This document shows positions 21,663 to 21,732 of a stretch of DNA of 21,732 nt, piece by piece. The stretch is taken from positions 1 to 21,732 of the IMG/VR virus record IMGVR_UViG_3300036985_006963; one strand, given 5' to 3'. The translations under genes and the position numbers were made by a program. The DNA is from a virus. Under the pieces are notes generated by a model. It ran no database searches. It saw nothing but the letters and a program-made list of their open reading frames with translations, and was not told where the DNA came from. How positions within the stretch are numbered: position 1 is the first letter of the stretch; each line of letters begins with the position of its first letter.

Positions 21663-21732
21663 GTGGCCAGTTTTCTGCTCACGCCCTGCAAAATTCGAGA
21701 TGGTTGGCTGGTACCGCAGAAGGACGCTGATC
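21663..21732 (+). CDS. Start of an unidentified gene (3' partial)
   Basis: GTG at 21663 preceded by GAGGAGGA (21653-21660), a strong Shine-Dalgarno 2 nt from the start. Only 23 codons are inside the window (MASFLLTPCKIRDGWLVPQK and three more), with no stop. It follows the terminator-like hairpin by 18 nt, and that hairpin holds a CCATATGG-type site. Too short to identify. Confidence 0.6.
   Translation, partial: MASFLLTPCKIRDGWLVPQKDAD

Noticed and set aside
1-21732. Extracellular contractile injection system or R-type tailocin instead of a phage tail
   Set aside because: Tube, gp25, J and I types would fit, but the frameshifting chaperone, the 1099-aa tape measure and the fibre complement fit a phage better, and no AAA ATPase typical of injection systems is seen. 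A tailocin cannot be fully excluded without flanking sequence.

Overview
The window is a late structural segment of a contractile-tailed (myovirus-type) bacteriophage or prophage. It encodes most of a tail: tube, tail-assembly chaperone, tape measure, baseplate hub, spike, wedge and fibres. All genes are on the + strand and tightly packed, with gaps of 0-90 nt. The DNA is GC-rich (roughly 60% by eye) with mostly C/G-ending codons. One clear promoter (TTGACG, 18 bp, TAGGCT) and several TAGGNT-like elements resemble actinobacterial -10 boxes. An actinobacterial host is therefore plausible but is an inference. No capsid, sheath, lysis, replication, integration, tRNA or CRISPR element is visible; the sheath gene is presumably upstream.

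Layout. 1-1367: two tail-tube-like paralogues separated by a strong intrinsic terminator. 1377-1931: unknown small protein, then a second strong terminator. 1995-2600: a protein with a degenerate HNH zinc module and two ribbon-helix-helix-like repeats, preceded by a promoter-like element. 2597-3555: tail-assembly chaperone with a textbook -1 frameshift site (T TTT TTC, 8-nt spacer, 8-bp hairpin). 3605-6904: tape measure (1099 aa, predicting a tail near 165 nm). 6908-10038: LysM/gp53-like protein, gpD/gp27-like hub, gp5-like spike and an unknown Pro/Ala-rich protein. 10084-12678: gp25-like wedge and a baseplate J/gp6-like wedge with a large internal insertion. 12699-15240: a fibre-like protein and four small genes, including a DUF1360-like membrane protein and an Ig-like protein. 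15320-18124: a large gpI-like baseplate protein carrying four copies of a repeated module. 18161-21167: a long tail fibre with a C-terminal jelly-roll-like domain and a small beta-rich protein. 21256-21582: a 108-aa protein with its own promoter and terminator. 21663 to the end: the start of another gene.

How it works together. Hub, LysM-like protein and spike form the central baseplate; gp25, J and I form the wedges; the tape measure sets the tube length with its frameshifting chaperone; fibres bind the host. The less ordinary signals are regulatory. A near-palindrome centred on CCATATGG (consensus GGACCATATGGTCC) occurs three times, plus one weaker copy, always around the 5' ends of genes. 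One copy is inside the first codons of the HNH/RHH gene, the only obvious DNA-binding protein here. A promoter-like element (AGTAKGGTAC or TCTAGG) lies in most of the longer intergenic gaps. A local regulator controlling tail genes from within the tail operon is a testable hypothesis, not a demonstrated system.
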